Part shown: positions 1 to 7,131 of the stretch, in pieces
How the letters are laid out: every line of letters begins with the position of its first letter
Position numbering within the stretch: the first letter of the stretch is position 1
Assembly: GCA_964424335.1 (NCBI GenBank)
Contig: CAYRIY010000101.1
Coordinates: forward strand, 1 to 12,590
Direction: 5' to 3'
DNA: 12,590 nucleotides
DNA from: CAYRIY01 sp964424335
GTDB lineage: Bacteria; Bacillota; Limnochordia; DTU080; RSA5
The notes under the pieces: model-generated
Told to the model about the DNA's origin: nothing
What the model saw: the letters and a program-made list of their open reading frames with translations, nothing else
Database searches by the model: none
Position numbers and translations under genes: made by a program

Positions 1-29
1 AGCTCAGAGTTGAAAGGCAGGAGATCGAT

Positions 30-1364
30 GTGAACAGACCCAACATTTTGCTCATCATCGCCGACTCGGCGCAGCAAACGGCATACGGCTGCTACGGCCA
101 CCCGCACGTCCGGACGCCGGTCATCGACTCCCTGGCAAGCGACGGTGTCCGCTTTACAAACGCGTTCACCACCGCGCCAGTTTGCCACCCCTCCCGATCG
201 AGCATCGACACCGGACTATTCCCCCATAAGAGCGGGATCCTAAACAACAGTTGGGGCAAAGGAAGTTACCCGTTCCGCATCGGCGAAGACGCCCCTTCAT
301 ACGTCCGCACGCTGCAAGGGCTTGGCTACCGCACGGGCTATACGGGTCAAAGGCACCTGCGCGAAGAGCTGTTCGACGACGTTGTCCCAGGCGCGTACAC
401 TGGATTTCGAATGAAAGGTCTGCGGGAGACTGCAAGAAGCGATCGGCCCAAACACGCGTACTACGGCGAACTCGATCTCCCCCTCGATCAGCACCGGGAC
501 GCGTTCAGCGTCCGCGGAGCGATCGAGCTCATGCAAAAGTACGCCGCATCCGACCAGCCCTGGTTGATTCAATGCGAATATGACGGGCCGCACTATCCCG
601 CCCTAATCCCCAAGGAGTATGCTCGCATGTACGACCCTGCCCAGGTCGAACCGCCGTCCAATTTTGACGACCCGTTCGAGGGAAAGCAGGAGATCCACGC
701 ACGGGCCAAGGTAAGACAAATCAACGAACCGTTCAATGATACATGGCGAAATTTCATCGCCCACTATTGGGGCTATGTTTCCATGCTCGACGCGTTCACC
801 GGGCAAATACTCTCCGAGCTCGACCGCCTCGGGCTCAGCGAGGACACGCTCGTCATCTTCACCAGCGACCACGGCGATTTGATTGGAGCCCACGGCATCG
901 CATCCAAGTATCCCATGATGTATGACGAAGTCCTCAAAGTGCCGCTCGTGGCCAGGTGGCCGGGGCGTTTCCCCGCCGGTCTCGTGTGCGATGATTTCGT
1001 GAGCCACGTCGACCTCCTTCCAACCATTATCGAGGTCGCCGGCGGAACGTTGGATGCCGAGGTGCATGGACGATCGTGGGTACCCTTAGTCCAAGGTGAA
1101 CCGCTCGAAACAGCGCGCACATCGATATATGCGCAGCTTCACGGCCTCGGCGCCGGCAACTGGTACAGCCTGCGTATGGTCCGTTCATCGGACTGGAAGT
1201 ACGTGTTCTCTCCTTTTGCGGTCGAGGAGCTGTACGACCTGCGCTCCGATCCCGGCGAGGTGAGGAATGTCGCCGCCGATCGCCCGGAGCAGGTGCAAGT
1301 CATGCGCCAAGAGCTCCTGTCTTGGATGGAGGACGTGGGCGACCCCTTGCGTCGCTGGCTCTAA
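30..1364 (+). CDS. Type I sulfatase (formylglycine-dependent), cytoplasmic
   Basis: A 444-residue alkaline-phosphatase-superfamily sulfatase, which would hydrolyse a sulfate ester on an unidentified substrate. The CxPxR signature is present as C52-H-P-S-R56; C52 is the residue converted to formylglycine in this family. The N-terminal metal-site Asp is D12, the second metal pair is D280-H281 in FTSDHGD, and a PH motif (H188) and K293 sit at expected places. The C-terminal LYDLRSDPGEVRN segment is typical of the family. Oddly, the usual GKWHLG motif reads GQRHL (residues 106-110), so the catalytic Lys is Gln107 while His109 is kept. No signal peptide is seen, so the substrate must be internal. 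The start is GTG with AGGCAGGAG six bases upstream. An RpiR regulator follows 52 bases downstream on the same strand. The maturation enzyme is not in the window. Family is confident; substrate is unknown. Confidence 0.93.
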   Translation: MNRPNILLIIADSAQQTAYGCYGHPHVRTPVIDSLASDGVRFTNAFTTAPVCHPSRSSIDTGLFPHKSGILNNSWGKGSYPFRIGEDAPSYVRTLQGLGYRTGYTGQRHLREELFDDVVPGAYTGFRMKGLRETARSDRPKHAYYGELDLPLDQHRDAFSVRGAIELMQKYAASDQPWLIQCEYDGPHYPALIPKEYARMYDPAQVEPPSNFDDPFEGKQEIHARAKVRQINEPFNDTWRNFIAHYWGYVSMLDAFTGQILSELDRLGLSEDTLVIFTSDHGDLIGAHGIASKYPMMYDEVLKVPLVARWPGRFPAGLVCDDFVSHVDLLPTIIEVAGGTLDAEVHGRSWVPLVQGEPLETARTSIYAQLHGLGAGNWYSLRMVRSSDWKYVFSPFAVEELYDLRSDPGEVRNVAADRPEQVQVMRQELLSWMEDVGDPLRRWL

Positions 1365-1416
1365 GGCGTCGAGCGTTGATTGGTGTGCTGTCATTCCCAA
1401 GTAAAAGGTGAGGCTA

Positions 1417-2241
1417 TTGCCGCCGAACGAGCCTGTTTTGGCCCGATTGCGTTCACACATCAACGACATGGACGGAAAGTCGCGCATACTCGCTTCTTGG
1501 TTTTTGAACGAAGAGCTTGACGAAGCGCGGGCGCTCGAGTTGACGACCGGGAGCCTCTCAAGAGAGCTCGGTATGTCAAAAGCGACGATCAGCCGCTTTT
1601 GCATGGAGCTGGGCTACGCAGGCTTTGCCCACTTTAAGAGCGCCTTGCTGCGCGACCTCGCACAGAAAAAGCCACACGCGCCGCTACCATCCTTGCCCGA
1701 TACCGCCGCCGCCGTGGCACAAATGTCGATTTCTTCGATGGCGGATACCTTGCGAGCGCTCGATCCTCAGGCGTTCGTCAGCGCTGTCGATGCGCTTGCT
1801 GCAGCATCGATGACCGTATGGTTTGGCTATCCCGGCGATTCTGAATACCTCGCGCTGAGCGGTGAACACAAGATGATACGCTTGGCCATGCGAGCGAGTT
1901 TCGTCAAAGACGAACAAGGCTTGCAGTCCATCACACGCACCCTCTCTGAAGGCGACGCCATCGTCGTCGTCTCCCAGTCCGGTAGATGGAAAGGGCTTGT
2001 CGAGTACCTCGAGGCAGCAAAGGCGCGCGGCTGTGTGATCATCGTGCTCACCAGCAAGGCCAATTCCCCCCTGGCAAAGGCGGCCGACATCCTGTTGCTC
2101 GCGGCGGCCCGGGACATCTTACTCGACCACGGGCCGCTCGGACTGCGAGCGCCGCTCGTCATGATCATTGACATGCTGGTGATCCAAGCCGCGCACAAAC
2201 TTGGCTCAGCCGCGCTCCCTCCTGGCGGGATTTGTCCCTAA
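1417..2241 (+). CDS. RpiR/MurR family transcriptional regulator (HTH + SIS domain)
   Basis: A DNA-binding regulator that in this family senses phosphorylated sugars. Counting from the TTG start, residues about 1-80 form the RpiR helix-turn-helix domain (core LSRELGMSKATISRFCMELG), and about 120-260 form a SIS sugar-phosphate domain with the VVVSQSG loop carrying its characteristic serines. The 274-residue length is normal. A GTG at 1408 is in frame but lies inside the AAGGTGAGG ribosome binding site (1405-1413), so TTG 1417 is the more credible start. It follows the sulfatase on the same strand, which suggests control of (sulfated) sugar or amino-sugar use; that link is inference. It ends 28 bases before the convergent RCK_C gene, and I see no terminator hairpin in that gap. 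Confidence 0.9.
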   Translation: MPPNEPVLARLRSHINDMDGKSRILASWFLNEELDEARALELTTGSLSRELGMSKATISRFCMELGYAGFAHFKSALLRDLAQKKPHAPLPSLPDTAAAVAQMSISSMADTLRALDPQAFVSAVDALAAASMTVWFGYPGDSEYLALSGEHKMIRLAMRASFVKDEQGLQSITRTLSEGDAIVVVSQSGRWKGLVEYLEAAKARGCVIIVLTSKANSPLAKAADILLLAAARDILLDHGPLGLRAPLVMIIDMLVIQAAHKLGSAALPPGGICP

Positions 2242-2269
2242 TAGAGGATGATGTCGGTCAAACCCCATC

Positions 2270-3238
2270 TCAACCCAGCGGCTGCTGGTCACGGGGCTCG
2301 GCTGCAGGCGCCTTAAACTGATCAAAGACCGACGAAGCGTGTTCACTCTCTGTGATCAACATGACTTGGTCGCCCGGCAGCAGCGTCGCATCGCCTTTTG
2401 GCATCACCACTTCGTCGCCTTTCCGCTTGATCGAAAGAATGGTTGTCCCCCACGTCTCCCTCAACCCACTCTCTGCGAGGGTCCGATGAGCGAGCAAAGC
2501 GCCTTCCTCTACCTTGGCGGACGCGACGACACTCTTCTCACCGACGTGGATCACTTCTCGCAGAGGCCTCATGGCTAGCGGCAATTCATACGCCGAGCTG
2601 CGAATCGATCGATACGGACGAGATAAAAAGATGCGCGTCACACTACCGCCGACCAATCCGACGCCCCAGCCGGCGATCAACGCCGTAAACGTGCCCCCGA
2701 CCGAGAGCGCAATCGCAAACGCAGTCTCAGAGACAATCTGCGCCGTCTCGATCACCTCGAGGCCGGACAACCGTTCAAACAAAGCAAGGCCCGAAATGAT
2801 CGAAACGTAGGTCGAGATTGCATGCCGTGTCTCCAATGCCCAAACGTACGCCAATCCCGCCGTAAAAACAGCGCCGAGGACGATGGGAAACCCAAAGAGT
2901 GTGAGGATGCCAAAAAAGGCGCCCACCACGATGCCCTTCGCAAGCGTACTTGCGGTGGAGAGCACCCGCGGTTTGAGTACGACGAGGAACTGCTCCCAGT
3001 CTCGCAAGCGAACAAGCGGCGATGCCAGTGCAACAAAGATGTCAAAGGGGAGCAATGCCGTGAAAATGGCGACAAACGACGACGTCAGCCCCGGAATCGG
3101 CGAAACGACGACGTATGCCGCACCAACGGTAATCGCTCGGGCCAGCATGAGGAATGCCCGCTCGTACTTAGCGCGGCCTTTTGAGATCTTTTGAACGTCG
3201 AATCGAGCTCGGTTTTGCTTTCTAGCCAACACCTTCAC
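2270..3238 (-). CDS. Multi-pass membrane protein with C-terminal RCK_C (TrkA-C) domain
   Basis: A 322-residue protein with a basic cytoplasmic N-terminus (about 1-28) and roughly five or six hydrophobic segments (about 30-50, 52-76, 97-117, 118-135, 140-156, 167-200). A soluble domain at about 222-308 has the RCK_C/TrkA-C pattern, including GALLAHRTLAESGLRETWG, IKRKGDEVVMPKGDATLLPGD and VMLITE. In known proteins this domain binds ligands such as cyclic dinucleotides or nucleotides and gates ion channels and transporters. I do not recognise the membrane part as a known K+ channel pore (no TVGYG filter), so transport function is inference. The start is GTG, with an AGGT just upstream that overlaps the stop of the preceding P-loop gene 10 bases away, so the two are likely co-transcribed and coupled. 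GTG 3232 and TTG 3229 are alternative starts. Confidence 0.8.
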   Translation of the reverse strand: MKVLARKQNRARFDVQKISKGRAKYERAFLMLARAITVGAAYVVVSPIPGLTSSFVAIFTALLPFDIFVALASPLVRLRDWEQFLVVLKPRVLSTASTLAKGIVVGAFFGILTLFGFPIVLGAVFTAGLAYVWALETRHAISTYVSIISGLALFERLSGLEVIETAQIVSETAFAIALSVGGTFTALIAGWGVGLVGGSVTRIFLSRPYRSIRSSAYELPLAMRPLREVIHVGEKSVVASAKVEEGALLAHRTLAESGLRETWGTTILSIKRKGDEVVMPKGDATLLPGDQVMLITESEHASSVFDQFKAPAAEPRDQQPLG

Positions 3239-3248
3239 CTGTCACTAC

Positions 3249-3785
3249 CTAAGAGCTGCTCACCGGTCCCACGATCTGTAAGACCTGCTCGATCACCTCG
3301 TCAAGCGGGCGGCTGGTGTCGATTTCCACATCGACACGGGCCCTGAGGAGAGGCTCAACGGTTTTGATGTGCTCGAGGACTCTGCTTAGCGAGCGCGGCG
3401 TTGATCCGTATGGATTGTTATCTCTGGTTGCCAACCGTTCGACGAGGACGGAGGCCGGGGCGCTCAAGAGTACGATGCGGTCGAAATTGGGGTAGAATTT
3501 CGCTTGGTTGATCGAAGTGCCTGCCACAATCAACGGATCCGCGGAGCCGGAAGAGAGTAGAGACCTGATGCGCTCCTCATTCCACACCCAGTCAAGCTCG
3601 TCCCAATTGTACTCGCCCGGCTCGGGCTCCGGAGCGGGCAGGCCTGTACGCATGTCGATCCAATGACTCCATCCGTCGTAGTCCGTGTCGATCGCCACGT
3701 AACCGCGGACAATGAGTTCGCGGACAAGGGTCGATTTCCCCGTTCCCGACATTCCCGTCAAGAGCACGCGCCTCATTCCATTCAT
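3249..3785 (-). CDS. Small P-loop NTPase / kinase-like protein (AAA_18/shikimate-kinase-like fold)
   Basis: A 178-residue protein with a clean Walker A motif, GMSGTGKST (residues 11-19), at the extreme N-terminus. It is followed by a DTD segment (33-35) where small-molecule kinases bind their acceptor. An Arg-containing lid-like stretch (LATRDNN, about 118-124) and a C-terminal helix complete the layout of a compact nucleotide- or metabolite-kinase. The substrate cannot be told from sequence. The ATG at 3785 follows a GGGGG directly. The second ATG, at 3776, lies 9 bases from that G-run and may be the true start. It leads a probable two-gene operon with the RCK_C membrane protein. No convincing promoter is visible upstream. 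Confidence 0.75.
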   Translation of the reverse strand: MNGMRRVLLTGMSGTGKSTLVRELIVRGYVAIDTDYDGWSHWIDMRTGLPAPEPEPGEYNWDELDWVWNEERIRSLLSSGSADPLIVAGTSINQAKFYPNFDRIVLLSAPASVLVERLATRDNNPYGSTPRSLSRVLEHIKTVEPLLRARVDVEIDTSRPLDEVIEQVLQIVGPVSSS

Positions 3786-3864
3786 CCCCCGTTAAGATTG
3801 TGGTTAAGGTTTGGGGGAGTCGTTCGACGATCGCGCCTTTTTACCACGGCCCATAGCTTAAGAT

Positions 3865-3903
3865 AAAAAACGGCACGCGTCCCGCGAAAAAGGCGCGTGC
3901 CGT
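3865..3903 (-). terminator. Rho-independent terminator of the small secreted protein gene
   Basis: A perfect 10-bp inverted repeat (ACGGCACGCG at 3870-3879, CGCGTGCCGT at 3894-3903) encloses a 14-base loop. On the minus strand the stem is followed by a run of six T, so it terminates transcription of the gene ending at 3945, 41 bases upstream. No equivalent T-run follows on the plus strand. Confidence 0.9.
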
Positions 3904-3944
3904 ATCACATTTAAGCAATGCAGATCGTCAATCGACGCCAAGCG

Positions 3945-4289
3945 TCAATCGTCCCAATATTTCTTGACGACCACATGCTCGCCTCGATCGCGGGTGTACT
4001 CGTTCCAGAGTTCCTGGCCAGAAATCTCCACTTTCGTTAGCACGGTAAGTCGTTCGTACATCCAGCAACCGAACAACGCCCCGTCCGGGACCTCAACGGC
4101 TAGGCCCGGCTCCAATTTTCTCATGCTAAAACAGGCAGACGCCCTGACCGTATCATTCGCATCGTACACGTACAACTCTATGTCTTTGTTCGTTTCGTTT
4201 ACGATGACGAGGGACCATGCCAAAGCTTGCGAAGCGACGGTCAACAGTAGAGCCAGCAACAAGATAAACACACGGACGGTCATCTTCAC
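3945..4289 (-). CDS. Small secreted protein of unknown function
   Basis: A 114-residue protein with a classic signal peptide: basic n-region, hydrophobic core at about 7-20, and a signal-peptidase site after A22-L-A24. The mature part of about 90 residues begins WSLVIVNETNKDIELYVYD and looks like a small beta-sandwich. It contains two cysteines (C53, C75) that could form a disulfide. I do not recognise the family. The start is GTG with GGAG eight bases upstream; the ATG at 4283 is a poorer alternative because the spacing would be 14. It appears monocistronic, with a candidate promoter at 4327-4355 and a strong terminator just downstream. Confidence 0.75.
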   Translation of the reverse strand: MKMTVRVFILLLALLLTVASQALAWSLVIVNETNKDIELYVYDANDTVRASACFSMRKLEPGLAVEVPDGALFGCWMYERLTVLTKVEISGQELWNEYTRDRGEHVVVKKYWDD

Positions 4290-4326
4290 GTTCTACACTC
4301 CGATCGGCTCGAATTTAATCCCGACA

Positions 4327-4355
4327 AGTGTACCAGCTTCTGACAATTCCGTCCA
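4327..4355 (-). promoter_or_regulatory. Candidate sigma-A promoter (extended -10) for the small secreted protein
   Basis: On the minus strand, TGGACG (4350-4355) and TACACT (4327-4332) are separated by 17 bases. The -10 is preceded by TGG, giving an extended -10. Each hexamer matches consensus at four positions. The predicted start lies about 30 bases before the GTG. Moderate support only. Confidence 0.4.
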
Positions 4356-4386
4356 GTCAAGTGCGGGCAGCAAAGACCTCGTGACG

Positions 4387-4406
4387 TGCGGCGACTGATC
4401 GCCGTA
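4387..4406. other. Hairpin between two minus-strand genes
   Basis: CGGCGA (4389-4394) and TCGCCG (4399-4404) form a perfect 6-bp stem with a 4-base loop, extended by a wobble and an A-T pair. It lies downstream of the gene ending at 4446 but has no T-run on either strand. It is a possible weak terminator or RNA-stabilising hairpin rather than a canonical terminator. Confidence 0.4.
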
Positions 4407-4445
4407 TGTTCCGAGATACGAAGCATGGCGATTACCCGGCGTTCG

Positions 4446-5171
4446 TTACGGGGCGTTCCGGCGGCGTCGTAGCGCCCAAATCAAAGCCGCGACAGCGGTT
4501 GTAAGAACGGCGCCGGCGATCCACACCCAGCGCGGCAATCCAGGTACGTCGTGAAACTCCCGTACCCTGTGTATCCATCCGGGTAGGCGCACGATGTCAC
4601 GCCAGGAGAATCCCTCACGTCGACCTACGGCCACCCACACGCGTCCCGCTTCCCCGGGCGCGTGATAGACGGCGCCGTAATAGCTGCCTGCCTCTGGGAG
4701 ACTGACTTGGGTGTCGACAAGGATCAACGATTCCGTTCCCGTGACAGGCTCGTAAAACCGCGTCGGGTGGCCCGCACTTTGAAGTTCGAATGTCCCATCG
4801 ATCTCGTCCGGCTTTAGATCGTGCGGATCGAGCCGTTCCGACGGTTTGGACCGGAACAGCATCACCGCAGGTTCGGCGGACGCCCGTGCTCGGCCTATGG
4901 GCACGCCCACTTGGATGGGTATCGCCCGCGGTTTGTCGTTCTCGATGACGAACCACTGCACCGGGCTGCGTTCGTCCAATTCGAAATAGATGACGTGCGA
5001 TACCGTAGGATCCAAGATGCGTACCGCCGCATTTGGATCAGAAGCGCTTCGATCGGCAAAGAGAGGCTTATGGGCAAGCGCTGCTTCACGCACGGCCAAG
5101 ACCAACGTTATGATCAAGGCGATTGCCAATGCCCGTGCCCTTGCGTGTGATGCATCCCAAGGCAGACCCAC
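4446..5171 (-). CDS. Secreted, C-terminally anchored protein of unknown function with His-first mature N-terminus
   Basis: A 241-residue protein with a signal peptide (hydrophobic core about 14-27) ending in A31-L-A33, so the predicted mature chain starts HKPLF with H34 first. An all-beta-looking extracytoplasmic domain (about 45-205) follows, then a transmembrane helix (about 214-234) and an RRRR stop-transfer tail, giving an outside-domain topology. The stretch around AGSYYGAVYHAPGEAGRVWVA resembles the end of a PPC-like beta-sandwich. I cannot name the family. The start is GTG 5171, eight bases from GGGAGG (5180-5185); ATG 5177 is in frame but only two bases from it. The gene is divergent from SCO1 across about 190 bases, so a role near oxidase or copper assembly is plausible but unproven. 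The reading frame stays open to 5429, but that extension runs antisense over the SCO1 start and I reject it. Confidence 0.75.
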   Translation of the reverse strand: MGLPWDASHARARALAIALIITLVLAVREAALAHKPLFADRSASDPNAAVRILDPTVSHVIYFELDERSPVQWFVIENDKPRAIPIQVGVPIGRARASAEPAVMLFRSKPSERLDPHDLKPDEIDGTFELQSAGHPTRFYEPVTGTESLILVDTQVSLPEAGSYYGAVYHAPGEAGRVWVAVGRREGFSWRDIVRLPGWIHRVREFHDVPGLPRWVWIAGAVLTTAVAALIWALRRRRNAP

Positions 5172-5301
5172 CCACATGACCTCCCAAGGTGGTTTGCCAC
5201 AGCAAGGCGGATTTGATTCGCGGGCCTCGAGCCGAAGACTGGGGACATTCGCCTCTATACTTGCGGCCCAAGGTGTCGTACTATGACGAATGGGTGTGCT
5301 C

Positions 5302-5330
5302 TTAAAGCAGCTCGCCCGCCCCGCTAAAGT
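5302..5330 (+). promoter_or_regulatory. Weak promoter candidate for the SCO1-CtaG operon
   Basis: TTAAAG (5302-5307) and TAAAGT (5325-5330) are separated by 17 bases, about 31 bases upstream of the SCO1 start. They match consensus at only three and four positions, so this is the best of poor candidates in the divergent intergenic region 5178-5361. No clear operator repeat was seen there. Confidence 0.2.
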
Positions 5331-5361
5331 ACACCACACTTTCAACATATATGGAGGCACC

Positions 5362-5997
5362 ATGCAAAAATCAGGATTGAAACTGGGAATCGTCGTGGCC
5401 GCCCTTGGCATTGTCGTCGTCGGCGCCATCTTGTTCTTTCGACCGACAACCGTCGTAATAACAGACGTCCCGGCCCACCAGGCGCAGTTTCACGGCGCAA
5501 CCTTCGACCCGATCGAGCCCGCTCCCAACATCGAGCTCACGACCCACCGAGGGCAGCCATTCTCCTTGAGCGATCAAAAGGGGAATGTCGTGGTCTTGTT
5601 CTTTGGATATACCTCCTGCCCCGACGTGTGCCCCACCACGCTGGCGCACTTCCGGCATGTCAAGCAACGCCTCGGTGATGCCGCCGAAGACGTCCGCTTC
5701 GTCATGATCACGGTCGATCCGGAGCGTGACAATCAAGACCGTATGCGCCAGTACGTCGAGGCGTTTGATCCTGAGTTCATCGGCCTTACCGGATCCATGG
5801 AAGAGCTCAAGGTCGTTTGGGACGCCTTCTTTGTGCAGCCCGAAAAAATCGAGGTTCCCGGATCCGCGCTCGAGTACGCCGTGTCGCACCCTGCGTCGTC
5901 GTACGTCGTCGATCCCCAAGGCAACTTGAGGTTGCTCCATTTTTACGGCCTGCCTGCCGACGTCGTAGCAGAGGACTTGGAAAAACTCCTTTCTTAA
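5362..5997 (+). CDS. SCO1/SenC/PrrC family copper chaperone (CuA assembly)
   Basis: A 211-residue thioredoxin-fold protein that delivers copper to, or reduces, the CuA site of cytochrome c oxidase on the outer face of the membrane. An N-terminal membrane anchor (about 8-26) is followed by the SCO domain. The Cu-binding motif CPDVC is C86-x3-C90, and the third ligand is H176 (YAVSHPASSYVVD). FFGYTSCPDVCPTTL and ITVDPERD are family hallmarks. ATG 5362 is chosen because GGAGG lies four bases upstream; an in-frame ATG at 5290 lacks such a site. It is the first gene of a tight operon; PCu(A)C starts 17 bases after its stop. No lipobox is seen, so anchoring is by the uncleaved helix. Confidence 0.95.
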   Translation: MQKSGLKLGIVVAALGIVVVGAILFFRPTTVVITDVPAHQAQFHGATFDPIEPAPNIELTTHRGQPFSLSDQKGNVVVLFFGYTSCPDVCPTTLAHFRHVKQRLGDAAEDVRFVMITVDPERDNQDRMRQYVEAFDPEFIGLTGSMEELKVVWDAFFVQPEKIEVPGSALEYAVSHPASSYVVDPQGNLRLLHFYGLPADVVAEDLEKLLS

Positions 5998-6014
5998 CGG
6001 GAGGTTGATTATTG

Positions 6015-6584
6015 ATGCAACGCGCCCAAGGATTCAAGCCGCTTGTCGTAGTTATTGCGTTCGTAGCCGCGTTTGCGCTGTTTGGCGCGGTGTGGACTTC
6101 AAGCAAGGCCATCGCTGACGATACGGAATCGGTCACCGTTGAGCGGGCCTGGGCCCGACCTGCGCCCCAAGGCGGCAACGGCGCCGTCTACTTCGATCTC
6201 TTTAACCATGGCGACAAGCCCGTTACATTGATCGCCGTGACCTCAGACATCGCAGCGGCTGTCGAGATTCACGAAACGACCCTGATCAGCGACGACCACG
6301 AGGCGCACGGGGACGATCATCACCACGCCGACGATCATCACGCCGATCACCACCACGGCGCGCATGCCGGGGCTGGAACATTCATCATGCAACACGTGGA
6401 GCAGTTGGAGATTCCAGCAGAGGGCCACGTCGCGTTTCAGCCGAGCGGGCATCACGTCATGCTTATCAACTTGCACAAGACGCTCGCGTGGGATGCGTCG
6501 TTCCCGATTACGCTTCACTTCTCAGAGGCCCCTTCAATCACGGTTTGGGTGAAGGTGGGCGACGAGCCGGTGAGCCACGATTAA
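6015..6584 (+). CDS. PCu(A)C periplasmic-type copper chaperone with His-rich insertion
   Basis: A 189-residue secreted copper chaperone of the PCu(A)C (DUF461) family, which hands Cu(I) to the CuA site together with SCO proteins. The signal peptide (core about 10-26) has an A32-I-A34 cleavage site. Family ligands are visible: H86 (VEIHE), M125 (FIMQ) and H147-x-M149 (HHVML). Between H86 and M125 sits an insertion containing 11 His (95-117) with interspersed Asp, which lengthens the usual spacing of about 11-13 residues to 38. ATG 6015 is preceded by GGGAGG (5999-6004, 10 bases); TTG 6012 is an alternative with 7-base spacing. The stop TAA (6582-6584) overlaps the proposed ATT start of the cytochrome gene. 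Family assignment is secure; metal specificity of the insertion is inferred. Confidence 0.92.
   Translation: MQRAQGFKPLVVVIAFVAAFALFGAVWTSSKAIADDTESVTVERAWARPAPQGGNGAVYFDLFNHGDKPVTLIAVTSDIAAAVEIHETTLISDDHEAHGDDHHHADDHHADHHHGAHAGAGTFIMQHVEQLEIPAEGHVAFQPSGHHVMLINLHKTLAWDASFPITLHFSEAPSITVWVKVGDEPVSHD
6312..6359 (+). repeat. Imperfect in-gene tandem repeat encoding the His-rich loop
   Basis: Three adjacent related units (6312-6329, 6330-6344, 6345-6359) share the core GAtCAtCACgcc and encode DDHHHA / DDHHA / DHHHG. Their similarity suggests expansion by slippage or unequal exchange, with length variation of 15-18 bases between units. Confidence 0.7.
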
Positions 6585-7131
6585 CGTATTAAACCTCACG
6601 TACTTCGACCATCTGCGCATCATCGCCACTAACTGGGGCGCTCTGTTCCTCGCCTTCGGGATGGCGATCTTTGGAGCCGGAGTCTGGCTCCTGATCAGCA
6701 CCTTGCGAACCAAGGCCTCCATCGGCTCCAAAGGACGCATCATCGGCGCAATCCTTTTGATCATCGGGGGTCTTGGTTGGAGTTACCTTCAGACGCTGAT
6801 CCCGACACGGTACGCGGCCAACCCGACGCGGGCGATGTACTCCCCGGCCGAGGCGTCCGCGCTCGCTCGCCCCATCTACGACGAGCACTGCGCCGTCTGC
6901 CATGGCGATACTGGACGCGGCGACGGGCCCATCGCGGACTTCATGTCGCCTCGCCCGGCGGATTTCTCCATTCACGGCTGGCACCACCGTGAAGGCGAAC
7001 ACTATTGGTGGATCTCACGCGGCATTCCAGGCACCGGAATGCCTAGCTTCGGAGCGGAATTGACCGAAGAAGAGCGCTGGTTGCTCGCTCGATTCGTAAA
7101 ACAACTCGGAAGGGAGGCTCGCATACAGTGA
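6580..7131 (+). CDS. Membrane-anchored cytochrome c (class I-like), proposed ATT start
   Basis: A monoheme cytochrome c for electron transfer at the outer membrane face, probably to a heme-copper oxidase. Counting from ATG 6661, the heme motif is C77-AV-C80-H81 and the sixth ligand is probably M127 (GTGMPSF). A hydrophobic helix lies at about 26-46. That ATG sits inside the first transmembrane helix and has no ribosome binding site. The frame is open back to 6574 with high-GC third positions, encoding NVLNLTYFDHLRIIATNWGA and then the start of the helix. The only plausible initiator is ATT 6580, with GGTGAG (6569-6574) five bases upstream, giving 183 residues and two membrane helices. ATT overlaps the PCu(A)C stop (ATTAA), and the TGA stop overlaps the CtaG start (GTGA), so all three are coupled. 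The gene is certain; the start is inferred. Confidence 0.85.
   Translation: MNVLNLTYFDHLRIIATNWGALFLAFGMAIFGAGVWLLISTLRTKASIGSKGRIIGAILLIIGGLGWSYLQTLIPTRYAANPTRAMYSPAEASALARPIYDEHCAVCHGDTGRGDGPIADFMSPRPADFSIHGWHHREGEHYWWISRGIPGTGMPSFGAELTEEERWLLARFVKQLGREARIQ

Noticed and set aside
603..1120. Two minus-strand frames of 115-154 codons inside the sulfatase gene
   Set aside because: They are antisense to conserved sulfatase motifs and have no independent signals.
5290..5361. Upstream ATG (5290) for SCO1
   Set aside because: There is no ribosome binding site, and it would place 24 residues ahead of a well-formed anchor whose own ATG follows GGAGG.
5172..5429. N-terminal extension of the minus-strand gene to 5429
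   Set aside because: It would run antisense across the SCO1 start and the divergent promoter region, and it puts residues before a complete signal peptide that has its own GGGAGG site.
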